Assembly (NCBI GenBank): GCA_049516395.1
Contig: JBEKTD010000012.1
Coordinates: 1-64,000 of the forward strand
Length of the DNA: 64,000 nt
From: Fen-1362 sp049516395
GTDB taxonomy: Bacteria; Planctomycetota; Phycisphaerae; Sedimentisphaerales; Anaerobacaceae
Direction of reading: 5' to 3'
Part shown: positions 33,478-41,596 of the stretch, piece after piece
How the letters are laid out: each line of letters starts with the position of its first letter
Position numbering within the stretch: the stretch's first letter is position 1
Made by a program: the position numbers and the translations under genes
Notes under the pieces: model-generated
Told to the model about the DNA's origin: nothing
Database searches by the model: none
Seen by the model: only the letters and a program-made list of their open reading frames with translations

Positions 33478-35244
33478 TTATTCGCTTTCCGCGATTGTTT
33501 CCTTCACTACCTCGTCGATTGTGGACAGACCGTTATATATCGACAACAAACCCGCCTCTCGAAGCAATTTCATGCCGGCTTTCTGTGCCGCCGTCCTAAG
33601 AACATTTGTTGACGCGTGGTTCATAATCAGCTCGCGTATTTCGTCGTTAAAAGTCATAATTTCAAAAAGGCCCGTTCTGCCCCTGTAGCCGGTATTGTTG
33701 CACCTGCTGCATCCGGCGCCGTAATAGAATTTTTTGCCCTTGATGTCCTCAGGAGAAAGCCCAAGCTCCATAAGCTGGCTTTCCGTCGGCGAAAACGGCG
33801 TTTTGCAATGCTCACAAATTTTCCTCACTAATCGCTGGGCGACGATGCCTTCTATCGTCGCCGTCAGAAGGAACGGCTCAATGCCAAGGTCCAGAAGTCG
33901 CGCAATCGAACTCGGCGCATCGTTTGTGTGCAAAGTCGTAAACACGATGTGGCCTGTCAGCGAGGCCTGGGCGGCGATTTCCGCCGTTTCAAGGTCACGA
34001 ATTTCACCGACCATTACAACATCGGGGTCCTGGCGCAGAATTGAACGCAGGCATTTCGCGAAAGTAACCCCGACTTCCGGCCTCATCTGTACCTGGATGA
34101 TGCCGTCAATATCGTATTCAATCGGGTCTTCGGTGGTGATTATCTTGGTCTCGATGTCGTTAAGCTCGTTTAACGCTGCGTACAGGGTCGTTGTCTTGCC
34201 GCAACCCGTTGGCCCTGTAACAATGACGATTCCGTTGGGCTTGTGAATAAGCTGCCGAACAACATTCAGGTTATCTGTCCCGATTCCGAGCTTTTCAAGG
34301 TCTAATTGCATCTGGCTGCGGTCGAGGATACGAAGCACGACGCTTTCGCCGAACATCGTGGGTAAAACGCTGACACGCAGGTCAACCGGGTTTCCCTGAA
34401 CGGTAAGCGAAATACGGCCGTCCTGGGGAAGACGCCTTTCCGCGATATCTAAGCTTGCCATAACCTTAATTCTTGAGCTAAGCGCAGCCGCAATATGCTT
34501 CGGCGGCGGAACCATCTCATAAAGCACGCCGTCAATTCGATACCGCATCTTGTATTCGTTTTCAAACGGCTCGAAGTGTACGTCCGAGGCCTTGTCTCTG
34601 ATTGCCTGCATCAGCACTAAGTTCAAAAGTTTCTTTACCGGGTTCGATTCCGAAAGCTCCTTCAATTCATCAAGGTCGATACTCTGGTTTCGCCCCTCGA
34701 ATTCGGCAAGGAACCCGTCTTCCTGAATTTCACTGATTAGCTCGTTTATTCCCTGTCCCTCATCCTTCTGCTGGTAGTATTTCGCAATAGCCGTGTCAAG
34801 CGCCTTTTCGTCAACGATTTTAGCAGTAACTTTCATGCCGAGCAGAGTGCTTAAATCGTCCGTAGCTCGGAAGCTGTCGGCCCTGTCAACCGCCACCACC
34901 AGCTCGTTTCCATCCTCCTTAAATTCAATGGGTAAAACCCGATATGTCTTTGCCATCTGCGGGGCAAGCTTGTCCAGGACGCTCTTAGAAACCTCGACTG
35001 CGTCCAAGTTTATAAATTCCATTCCTCGCTGGGCGGCAAGGGCGATATGCAACTGTTTTTCCTGTACAAGCCCAAGCTCAACGAAAATCTCTCCGATAGG
35101 AATGTTCTTGTGTTCCTGCTGCTGCCTTTGTTTTTGCACTTCGAGACAATGGTGGACTTTTTCGCGGGTCAGCAAACCCATCTTCATAAGCACTCGGCCT
35201 ATGGGTCTGCCTCTTAATTGTTCTATTGGCGGCATCTTATCCAT
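33478..35244 (-). CDS. gspE: Type II secretion/pilus assembly ATPase, GspE/PilB type
   Basis: 588 aa; ATG with AAAGGATG upstream. An N-terminal GSPII_E_N-type domain (about 10-170, GRPIGRVLMKMGLLTREKVH, PLIFV-like) precedes the ATPase: Walker A GPTGCGKTTTLYAA (~341), Asp box LRQDPDVVMVGEIRDLETAE (~405), His box TGHIVFTTLHTND and a four-Cys zinc loop CEHC ... CSRC (~475-520). It powers pseudopilus or pilus extension. It sits directly before gspF, which it drives. Confidence 0.95.
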   Translation of the reverse strand: MDKMPPIEQLRGRPIGRVLMKMGLLTREKVHHCLEVQKQRQQQEHKNIPIGEIFVELGLVQEKQLHIALAAQRGMEFINLDAVEVSKSVLDKLAPQMAKTYRVLPIEFKEDGNELVVAVDRADSFRATDDLSTLLGMKVTAKIVDEKALDTAIAKYYQQKDEGQGINELISEIQEDGFLAEFEGRNQSIDLDELKELSESNPVKKLLNLVLMQAIRDKASDVHFEPFENEYKMRYRIDGVLYEMVPPPKHIAAALSSRIKVMASLDIAERRLPQDGRISLTVQGNPVDLRVSVLPTMFGESVVLRILDRSQMQLDLEKLGIGTDNLNVVRQLIHKPNGIVIVTGPTGCGKTTTLYAALNELNDIETKIITTEDPIEYDIDGIIQVQMRPEVGVTFAKCLRSILRQDPDVVMVGEIRDLETAEIAAQASLTGHIVFTTLHTNDAPSSIARLLDLGIEPFLLTATIEGIVAQRLVRKICEHCKTPFSPTESQLMELGLSPEDIKGKKFYYGAGCSRCNNTGYRGRTGLFEIMTFNDEIRELIMNHASTNVLRTAAQKAGMKLLREAGLLSIYNGLSTIDEVVKETIAESE

Positions 35245-35330
35245 AAACTCATCCTTTACTTTTGCCTTGCCATCAATTACTATTATATGTTCGTAATTAA
35301 CGCTGTGTCAAGTAATTAGCAATTGGACAT

Positions 35331-35367
35331 ACGGTTAATGAGACAACATTTTGGTCTCATAACCGTA
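35331..35367. other. Strong hairpin between pilT and gspE
   Basis: ACGGTTAATGAGAC pairs with GTCTCATAACCGT (13 pairs and one bulged base) around a nine-base loop. No T-run follows on either strand. It lies in the 274-base gap between pilT and gspE of the same operon, so it could attenuate or process the transcript. Confidence 0.5.
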
Positions 35368-35518
35368 ATTTACTCTAAAAAAAAACGCATCCCGTAACCC
35401 CAAATTTGTAACTCCCTGCCACTCAACAATAGCATAATCGGCGAATATCCCCCCGCATTACACTCAGCGGCTGGTAATTTCCTCCCTGACATCACATAAC
35501 TGCTTAAACCACAAGGTA

Positions 35519-36655
35519 TTACGTTCGCAAAACCGGTCCGAAATCGTCCTCTTCTTCCGGAGGTCTCTCGTGCGGCTTAAGGGTCTTGAGCCGAGCCATT
35601 GCCTTATCATGCAAAGCGCCGGGCGATCTTGCTTTATCCAGCATTTCCGACATCGTAATTTTGCCGGATTCATACAATTGCCAAAGGTGGTCATCGAGCA
35701 GTTGCATACCAAGTTTTCTGCCGGTTTGTATGCTGGAATCAATACGATAGGTCTTGTTTTCGCGGATAAGGTTTGCGATAGCGGGCGTAACAACCATAAA
35801 TTCATAAGCCGCAACACGACCTTTTCCTGTGGATAAAGGGCAAAGCGCCTGGCTAAGCACCGCGATGAGGTTACTGCTCAACTGGATGCGTATTTGTTCC
35901 TGCTGGTCAACAGGGAAAACGTCAATAATACGACTAATAGTTCCTGCCGCGCTTGTTGTGTGCAGAGTGCTGAAAACCAAGTGTCCAGTTTCCGCGGCAC
36001 GTACAGCGGCCTCAATTGTCTCAAGGTCTCGCAATTCGCCGACCAGAATCACGTCAGGGTCCTGACGCAGCACGCGACGAAGGGCCTCTGAAAAGCTTGG
36101 AACGTCAATTCCAACTTCTCGCTGGTTAATAATCGACTTTTTATGGTTGTGGTAATATTCGATTGGCTCCTCGACGGTTACGATGTGGCGGTCAAGATTT
36201 TCATTAATGTAATTGATCATTGTTGCAAGCGTAGTCGTTTTACCGCTACCGGTCGGACCTGTAACGATGAAAAGGCCTCTTGGTCTCCGGCAAAGAGCTG
36301 CGCATATTTTGGGCAAACCAATTTCCTCAAAACTCAGGATTTTGTACGGAATCAAACGCAAAACCATTGAAACGTTGCCTTTTTGTTTGAAAACAGACAC
36401 ACGAAATCGGCACTGTTCGCCATAGGCGAAACCGAAATCGGTGCCGCCCTCTTCCTGAAATTCCTGCTGGTTTCGTTCAGGCGTAATACTTTTCATCAAA
36501 GCGAAGGTATCATCCGGTTCGAGGACTTTTGTTTCGAGCGAGCGAAGCCGGCCGTCTATTCTTAAAACAGGCGGTCTGCCGACCGTGATGTGAATGTCCG
36601 AGCCGCCCATAGTTACACAGGCCTGAAGCAATCTATCAATATTTACTGTTGCCAT
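35519..36655 (-). CDS. pilT: Twitching motility retraction ATPase PilT
   Basis: 378 aa; ATG with AGGAATC upstream. The pattern is PilT: N-terminal GGSDIHITVGRPPVLRIDG, Walker A GPTGSGKTTTLATMIN (~133), Asp box LRQDPDVILVGELRDLETIE (~197), His box ETGHLVFSTLHT, and the C-terminal AIRNLIRE-like motif TPAIANLIRENK (~300). No zinc loop, as expected for PilT. It powers pilus retraction. Its place between two extension-type ATPases and ahead of gspF and prepilins is unusual for a pure type II secretion operon. Confidence 0.95.
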   Translation of the reverse strand: MATVNIDRLLQACVTMGGSDIHITVGRPPVLRIDGRLRSLETKVLEPDDTFALMKSITPERNQQEFQEEGGTDFGFAYGEQCRFRVSVFKQKGNVSMVLRLIPYKILSFEEIGLPKICAALCRRPRGLFIVTGPTGSGKTTTLATMINYINENLDRHIVTVEEPIEYYHNHKKSIINQREVGIDVPSFSEALRRVLRQDPDVILVGELRDLETIEAAVRAAETGHLVFSTLHTTSAAGTISRIIDVFPVDQQEQIRIQLSSNLIAVLSQALCPLSTGKGRVAAYEFMVVTPAIANLIRENKTYRIDSSIQTGRKLGMQLLDDHLWQLYESGKITMSEMLDKARSPGALHDKAMARLKTLKPHERPPEEEDDFGPVLRT

Positions 36656-36683
36656 TTAATGATTCCTGATAAAAAACAATGTA

Positions 36684-38423
36684 TCAATCGCCCCTCACGC
36701 CTTCCATTTGAGCAATTGCCGCGACTTCCGCCGGCGTGGTTACTCCTTTGAATATCTTGAGTTTGCCGTCTTCCATAAGCGTTCTCATACCGCTGGCGAC
36801 ACAGGCCTTCCGCAGCTCACTCGTCGGTGCCTTTGAAAATGCCAGTTCCCTTACTTCATTGTTAAGCTCGACCATTTCAAATATGCCCTTACGACCTTTG
36901 TAGCCGATGCCCTGACACTGGGTGCAGCCGGCGCCTTTGTAAATCGAGTTATTTTTGAGGTCCTCAGGGGTAATATCCAGCAGGCGAAGATAATGAGGGT
37001 CGGGGTCATTATCAACGGTTTTGCAGTTTTTGCATATTACCCGCAGCAATCGCTGAGCCATAATGGCCTGAATCGAGCTTGCGACAAGGAAGGGTTTGAC
37101 GCCCATATCAACCAGACGGGTAATCGCGCTTGGGGCGTCGTTGGTGTGTAGCGTGCTGAATACCAGGTGACCTGTAAGCGCCGCCTGAATTGCGACGTCG
37201 GCGACGATGCCGTCACGAATTTCGCCGACGAGAATCACGTTCGGCGCCTGACGCAGCATCGCACGCAGTATCTTTTCAAACGTAAGGCCGATGTCCTCCC
37301 TGACCTGCACCTGGTTCATACCGGCGAAGCTGTATTCGATGGGGTCTTCGGCGGTAATGATTTTTTTGTCGGGTTTATTCAGCTCCTGCAAAGCGGCGTA
37401 AAGCGTGGTTGTTTTACCGCTGCCTGTCGGGCCTGTTACAAGAAATATACCGTTTGGTCTTCTTATGATTTTCTGGAAGCGGTCATAGTCATCGGATTCG
37501 AAGCCGAGCGCCTTAATGCCGATGTTTACTGCATCCGGTCGCAGAATACGAAGCACGACGCTTTCGCCGTGGTTACCGGGCAGAGCGGATACGCGGAAAT
37601 CGACATCCTGATTGCCTATGGTGCGTTTGATACGTCCATCCTGGGGGACACGTCTTTCGGCGATGTTCATACCCGAAAGGATTTTCAGACGCGTCATCAA
37701 CGGCGCCTGCATATTTTTGGGGATATTGTCTTTTTCAAAGCAAACGCCGTCCAGCCGGTACCTGATTCGCACCCTGTCGGACATCGGCTCGATGTGAATA
37801 TCGCTTGCTCGGATATTAACGGCTGTATCGATTATGAGGTTTACAAGACGAACGATCGGGCCGTCATCAGCACCGGCAACCTGCCCGGCCTTGAGAACTT
37901 CCGCCTGAAACTCATGCCCCGCCTCGGCAAGCTCGGCTGCGGTGGCATCGATACTGTGCCTTAACCGGTCAGATTCCTCGGCCCTGCTCTGCTCAAGCGT
38001 ATCGGTTAAAAATGACCTGATTTTCGCGGGATTGGCGACGTAGCAATCAAGCTCCTTGTTTGTACGGAACCGGACCGCATCCATCGCATCGAGATTCACG
38101 GGGTCTGAAATGGCTAACTTGAGCTTTCCGTTATCCATTCCGAGAGGCAGCACATTATGCCTTTTGATGAGGTCCTCGGGGACAAGTTTGATGACTTCTG
38201 GAGTTAAGGTAGTAGTATCAAGATTGACGTATTTCATGTCGAATTGCTTGGCGATGGCCTTTGCGAGGTTTTCCTCGTCTATAAGGCCTTTTTCAATAAG
38301 CACCTCGCCGAGCCGTTTTTTGCTCGCTTGGCCGACCTTAATAGCGTCAATGAGGGCCTGCTTTTCAACCAGGCCCGCCTTATACAAAACTTCCCCCAAA
38401 TGTCTGCGTGCTGTTTTGGCCAT
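36684..38423 (-). CDS. Second GspE/PilB-type assembly ATPase
   Basis: 579 aa. N-terminal GSPII_E_N-type segment (HLGEVLYKAGLVEKQALIDA). Walker A GPTGSGKTTTLYAA (~338), His box TGHLVFSTLHTND and zinc loop CKNC ... CTQC are intact. The Asp-box region, however, reads LRQAPNVILVGEIRDGIVAD where the family has LRQDPDV.MVGEIRD.ET: two Asp and the ET are lost while the Walker B Glu is kept. First gene of the operon behind a consensus promoter at 38459-38487. It may serve a different pilus or regulate the standard ATPase. Confidence 0.93.
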   Translation of the reverse strand: MAKTARRHLGEVLYKAGLVEKQALIDAIKVGQASKKRLGEVLIEKGLIDEENLAKAIAKQFDMKYVNLDTTTLTPEVIKLVPEDLIKRHNVLPLGMDNGKLKLAISDPVNLDAMDAVRFRTNKELDCYVANPAKIRSFLTDTLEQSRAEESDRLRHSIDATAAELAEAGHEFQAEVLKAGQVAGADDGPIVRLVNLIIDTAVNIRASDIHIEPMSDRVRIRYRLDGVCFEKDNIPKNMQAPLMTRLKILSGMNIAERRVPQDGRIKRTIGNQDVDFRVSALPGNHGESVVLRILRPDAVNIGIKALGFESDDYDRFQKIIRRPNGIFLVTGPTGSGKTTTLYAALQELNKPDKKIITAEDPIEYSFAGMNQVQVREDIGLTFEKILRAMLRQAPNVILVGEIRDGIVADVAIQAALTGHLVFSTLHTNDAPSAITRLVDMGVKPFLVASSIQAIMAQRLLRVICKNCKTVDNDPDPHYLRLLDITPEDLKNNSIYKGAGCTQCQGIGYKGRKGIFEMVELNNEVRELAFSKAPTSELRKACVASGMRTLMEDGKLKIFKGVTTPAEVAAIAQMEGVRGD

Positions 38424-38458
38424 ATATACCCGCTAAATAGAGATTTGGTATCATGCGT

Positions 38459-38487
38459 ATTATAGCAGTTTTTGCGTTGTTTGTCAA
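38459..38487 (-). promoter_or_regulatory. Consensus sigma-70-type promoter of the secretion/pilus operon
   Basis: On the minus strand TTGACA (38482-38487), a 17-base spacer and TATAAT (38459-38464), both boxes fully consensus, end about 36 bases before the ATG of the first ATPase gene. No other such site was seen within the next 14 kb of the operon, so one strong promoter may serve eleven genes. Confidence 0.8.
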
Positions 38488-38549
38488 CAACATCGGTCGA
38501 ACGTAGCCATAAAGCCGGTTTAAAGGGGTTATAGCGGCAAAGCCAATGA

Positions 38550-40274
38550 TTACTTCTTTTCGGCCAGCCATGTTTTCAATTTCGCCAAAGGCCAGGCATT
38601 AAGCACATCCGTTTTTGCCGCCCAGCCCCTCGCAGCCGTCGCGACGCCAAAGAGCATATAATCAAGCTGGTGCAGTTTATGAGAGTCGGTATTGATGACT
38701 AATTTCACCCCCGCCTCAATCGCCATTTTGCAGTGAACGTCTTTGAGGTCGAGACGATAAGGATTCGAGCTTACTTCCATTGCCGTCCGTGTCTCAACGG
38801 CGTGCCTGATTACCGCTGGTATATCGATATCCATCGGCTCGCGTTCGCCAATCAGCCGGCCCGTCGGGTGGCCAATGCAGTTAAGATAAGGGTTATCCAT
38901 CGCTTTGAGCACCCGATTTGTAATCGTTTCCCTGTCGCCGGACATTCGAGAATGAATCGAGCCAATTACAAAATCAAGCTGGGCCAGCAATTTGTCATCA
39001 TAATCAAGCGAGCCATCCGCGAGAATATCGACCTCCGTGCCAACCAAAACGGTAACGCCTTTGAGCCGGTCATTAAGTTTGCGAATCCGCTCGATTTGCT
39101 TGGCCAGACGAGCAGGTGATAACCCGTTGGCAATCGCAACAAAAGGCGAATGGTCCGTAATGCAGATGTATTGATAGCCCTTTTGTTTAGCAGCATTTAC
39201 TAATTCTTCGATTTCACAGGAGCCGTCCGAGGCGGTCGTGTGAATATGCAGGTCGCCTTTTATATCCTCAAGGCGCACCAAACGGGGGAGTTTATGCTTT
39301 TGGGCAGCTTCGATTTCGCCCCTGTCTTCTCTTAACATCGGCTCAACATAATCGAGTCCGAGTTTTTTATAAATTTCGATTTCCATCGCACCGGCTATCG
39401 TCTTTTTGTCGCGGAACAGGCCGTATTCGTTCAATTTCAATCCCGCCTTGACCGCTATTTCACGCAATCGCACATTGTGCTGTTTCGAGCCGGTGAAATA
39501 CTGCCAAGCAGCGCCGAAACTCTTATCCGGCACAACACGGACATCGACGTGAACGGGACAATTATTTGTTTTTATGATTGCCGCTCCTTTGGTGCCTCCT
39601 GCTGCGATTACCTCCTGGACAAATTCCGCCCCGACAAAAGCGTCGATGATTTTTTGGCCATCTTTTGCGGCAACGAGAATATCAACATCGCCTATGGTTT
39701 CCGCACATCGGCGAACTGAGCCGGCATACTCTATTTTTTTGACACCGGGCAAACCATTAAGAAACTCCATAACGATAGTTGCCGCGTTAAACGCCTGGTC
39801 TAAGCGGATTCTCCCAATTGATTTTTCGAGGAACTCAATACCTTTGGCAATAATCGCCGCCTTTTTATCGCCGAAGCCGGTTAATTCGGCTAATTTGCCG
39901 GTCTCAATCGCCGCTTTCAAATCGGCTATACTTTTGACCTTAAGGTTTTCATAAACCGCCTTAACGCCCTTTGGCCCCATCCCCGGTATCTTTAACAACT
40001 GCAACAACTTCTGCGGAATCTTCGTTAATAGTTCCTGATGCGCGGTTATTTGCCCCGTCTTTATGAATTCCTCGATTTTGGCTAATGACGATTTCCCCAC
40101 CCCCGGCGTCTCAGCCAATTTCCCCGTCGCTAACACTTCTTCGATATCAGTAGGCATATCGCCAATAACCCGCGCGACCTTGCGATAGCTGTTTATGCGG
40201 AACCTGTCCTCGCCGAGGATTTCCATTATATCCGCCATTTCGGAAAACAATTCACTTATCGCTGCGTTTTTCAT
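38550..40274 (-). CDS. polX: Family X DNA polymerase with PHP domain (PolX)
   Basis: 574 aa from ATG at 40274; the frame stays open to 40349 but that would overlap the macrodomain gene. N-terminal helix-hairpin-helix repeats (LAETPGVGKSSLAKIEEFIK, KIPGMGPKGVKAVYE), nucleotidyltransferase core YAGSVRRCAETIGDVDILVA (~178) with its catalytic Asp residues, and a C-terminal PHP phosphoesterase domain (GDLHIHTTASDGSCEIEELV ~330, TDHSPF, VDILADGSLDYDD, NTDSHKLHQLDYM). Bacterial PolX fills gaps in base-excision and end repair. It is 40 bases downstream of the macrodomain gene. Confidence 0.95.
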   Translation of the reverse strand: MKNAAISELFSEMADIMEILGEDRFRINSYRKVARVIGDMPTDIEEVLATGKLAETPGVGKSSLAKIEEFIKTGQITAHQELLTKIPQKLLQLLKIPGMGPKGVKAVYENLKVKSIADLKAAIETGKLAELTGFGDKKAAIIAKGIEFLEKSIGRIRLDQAFNAATIVMEFLNGLPGVKKIEYAGSVRRCAETIGDVDILVAAKDGQKIIDAFVGAEFVQEVIAAGGTKGAAIIKTNNCPVHVDVRVVPDKSFGAAWQYFTGSKQHNVRLREIAVKAGLKLNEYGLFRDKKTIAGAMEIEIYKKLGLDYVEPMLREDRGEIEAAQKHKLPRLVRLEDIKGDLHIHTTASDGSCEIEELVNAAKQKGYQYICITDHSPFVAIANGLSPARLAKQIERIRKLNDRLKGVTVLVGTEVDILADGSLDYDDKLLAQLDFVIGSIHSRMSGDRETITNRVLKAMDNPYLNCIGHPTGRLIGEREPMDIDIPAVIRHAVETRTAMEVSSNPYRLDLKDVHCKMAIEAGVKLVINTDSHKLHQLDYMLFGVATAARGWAAKTDVLNAWPLAKLKTWLAEKK

Positions 40275-40314
40275 ACTTTCAACACCCCTGCTGCCTACAG
40301 CCAAGGCATAGGTT

Positions 40315-40845
40315 TCATTTCGCGATTTCCTGTTTGAGTTGATTTTCAAAAACCGTGTAACTGTCGCTGCCGAACAGGCAAAAGACGACTTTTTTCAAAC
40401 CCGTTTCGCCTTTGAGGTAATCAATAGTCGTTCGCAGCATTATCTCGGCGCATCGGTCTATGGGAAATCCGAAAATACCTGCGCTTATGGCGGGAAATGC
40501 GATGCTTTTGAGATTGTGCTTATCCGCCAGTTTGAGCGAGTTGAGCGTCGCGTTTTTGAGTTTATTATCTTCGTCGCCTTCGCCCATCCTTGGACCAACA
40601 GCATGAATGACGTATTTGGCCTTAAGTTTGCCGCCGGTGGTGATTACCGCCCCGCCGACAAATGTGCCACCGATTTTGTTGCATTCCTGCTGAATCGTAG
40701 GCCCGCCTTTTCGTCTTATCGCGCCCGCTACTCCTCCGCCGAGAATCAATTGCGTATCAGCAGCGTTGACGATCGCGTCGGTATCCATCTCGGTAATGTC
40801 GCCGTCGAGCAACTCAAGAACGGTATTTGCGATATTCGCCTTCAT
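40315..40845 (-). CDS. Macrodomain protein (O-acetyl-ADP-ribose deacetylase type)
   Basis: 176 aa. The macrodomain pattern is complete: LLDGDITEMDTDAIVNAAD, GGGVAGAIRRKGG, KLKAKYVIHAVGPRMGEGDE and SIAFPAISAGIFGFPIDRCA, with the catalytic and ADP-ribose-binding residues in place. Such enzymes remove acetyl or ADP-ribose from O-acetyl-ADP-ribose or modified proteins. It is first of a two-gene unit with polX, which fits a DNA-damage or ADP-ribose clean-up role. Confidence 0.93.
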   Translation of the reverse strand: MKANIANTVLELLDGDITEMDTDAIVNAADTQLILGGGVAGAIRRKGGPTIQQECNKIGGTFVGGAVITTGGKLKAKYVIHAVGPRMGEGDEDNKLKNATLNSLKLADKHNLKSIAFPAISAGIFGFPIDRCAEIMLRTTIDYLKGETGLKKVVFCLFGSDSYTVFENQLKQEIAK

Positions 40846-40885
40846 AATATGCTTATAGATTACTTACGGAGGCGCGAATTGGAAG

Positions 40886-40926
40886 CAAAAAACAAGGGCT
40901 TGCAGGTCTCTTCTTCCTGCAGGCCC
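40886..40926 (-). terminator. Intrinsic terminator
   Basis: On the minus strand GGGCCTGCAGG, nine-base loop and CCTGCAAGCCC (11 pairs, one G-T) are followed by TTGTTTTTTGC. It would stop transcripts coming from the small ORF at 41122-41310 before the macrodomain-polX unit. Confidence 0.75.
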
Positions 40927-40927
40927 C

Positions 40928-40957
40928 GTAATGATTACATTTGATTATAATCATTAC
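40928..40957. promoter_or_regulatory. Palindrome GTAATGATTA..TAATCATTAC
   Basis: Perfect 10-base inverted repeat around a 10-base centre, 83 bases upstream of the macrodomain start and next to the terminator. The size and symmetry suit a repressor operator; no regulator is known for it. Confidence 0.45.
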
Positions 40958-41121
40958 ATCATAATTTACCATTAAATGTCAAGCGCATAATCGCCATTTT
41001 AACATTTTTTTGCTCTTTGGGAAAAAACTTGATTTTTGCCCTAAAAAAGCATTGTGAGGAGGAAAAGATAAGGTATGGGATGCCCCCTTCGGTTTGGTAT
41101 TATCCTTGGGCTATGCAGTCG

Positions 41122-41310
41122 TCATTGCTGCGATATTGACTCAATAAATTCTTTCATCAGCGGGTCATCGCAGCACTCTATCAGCTCAATCCTGAGGTAT
41201 TCGGCATACTCTTTGCCATCAATACCGAGCGGCTGCTGCCATTGCTCAAACCGCTTCTGGATCCTTTGAGCGTGCTCCTGTGCCCATTGTATTTTCTGCC
41301 CATCTATCAT
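41122..41310 (-). CDS. Small hypothetical protein
   Basis: 62 aa from ATG at 41310; GGAGG stands 12 bases upstream. A TTG at 41337 would make 71 aa. The protein is Gln-, Glu- and Ile-rich and mostly helical (QKIQWAQEHAQRIQKRFEQW ... LRIELIECCDDPLMKEFIES), with a Cys-Cys pair near the end. No family recognised. It lies between tRNA-Cys and an intrinsic terminator on the same strand. Confidence 0.6.
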   Translation of the reverse strand: MIDGQKIQWAQEHAQRIQKRFEQWQQPLGIDGKEYAEYLRIELIECCDDPLMKEFIESISQQ

Positions 41311-41422
41311 TTTTCTCACAGGCCTCCAAATGGACAAAATATAATTCTATCGCCTTTGGCAGTTTTGTCAAGTGTTTATTTAGACAATTTCGGTGAGCTG
41401 TTTCAATATGAAGGTGGATAAC

Positions 41423-41496
41423 AGGCGACGGTGGGAATCGAACCCACGAATAACGGTTTTGCAAACCGTCCCCTTAGGCCGCTTGGGTACGTCGCC
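41423..41496 (-). tRNA. tRNA-Cys (GCA)
   Basis: The minus strand folds as a cloverleaf of 74 bases including discriminator: acceptor GGCGACG/CGTCGCC, D arm CCC..GGG, anticodon stem ACGGT/ACCGT with loop TTGCAAA (anticodon GCA), T arm GTGGG-TTCGAAT-CCCAC. The discriminator is U73, as required for cysteine tRNA. CCA is not encoded. Confidence 0.95.
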
Positions 41497-41509
41497 AAAA
41501 TCGAATTTT

Positions 41510-41538
41510 AATCTACTAATATGCGCGCTATTTTGCAA
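41510..41538 (-). promoter_or_regulatory. Candidate promoter of tRNA-Cys
   Basis: On the minus strand TTGCAA (41533-41538), 17-base spacer, TAGATT (41510-41515), ending 14 bases before the tRNA. Confidence 0.4.
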
Positions 41539-41596
41539 CTAAAATCTCGTGCCGTTCTGTCCTAAACCGCCTATCTGCAATCCACGAACTAACTAC

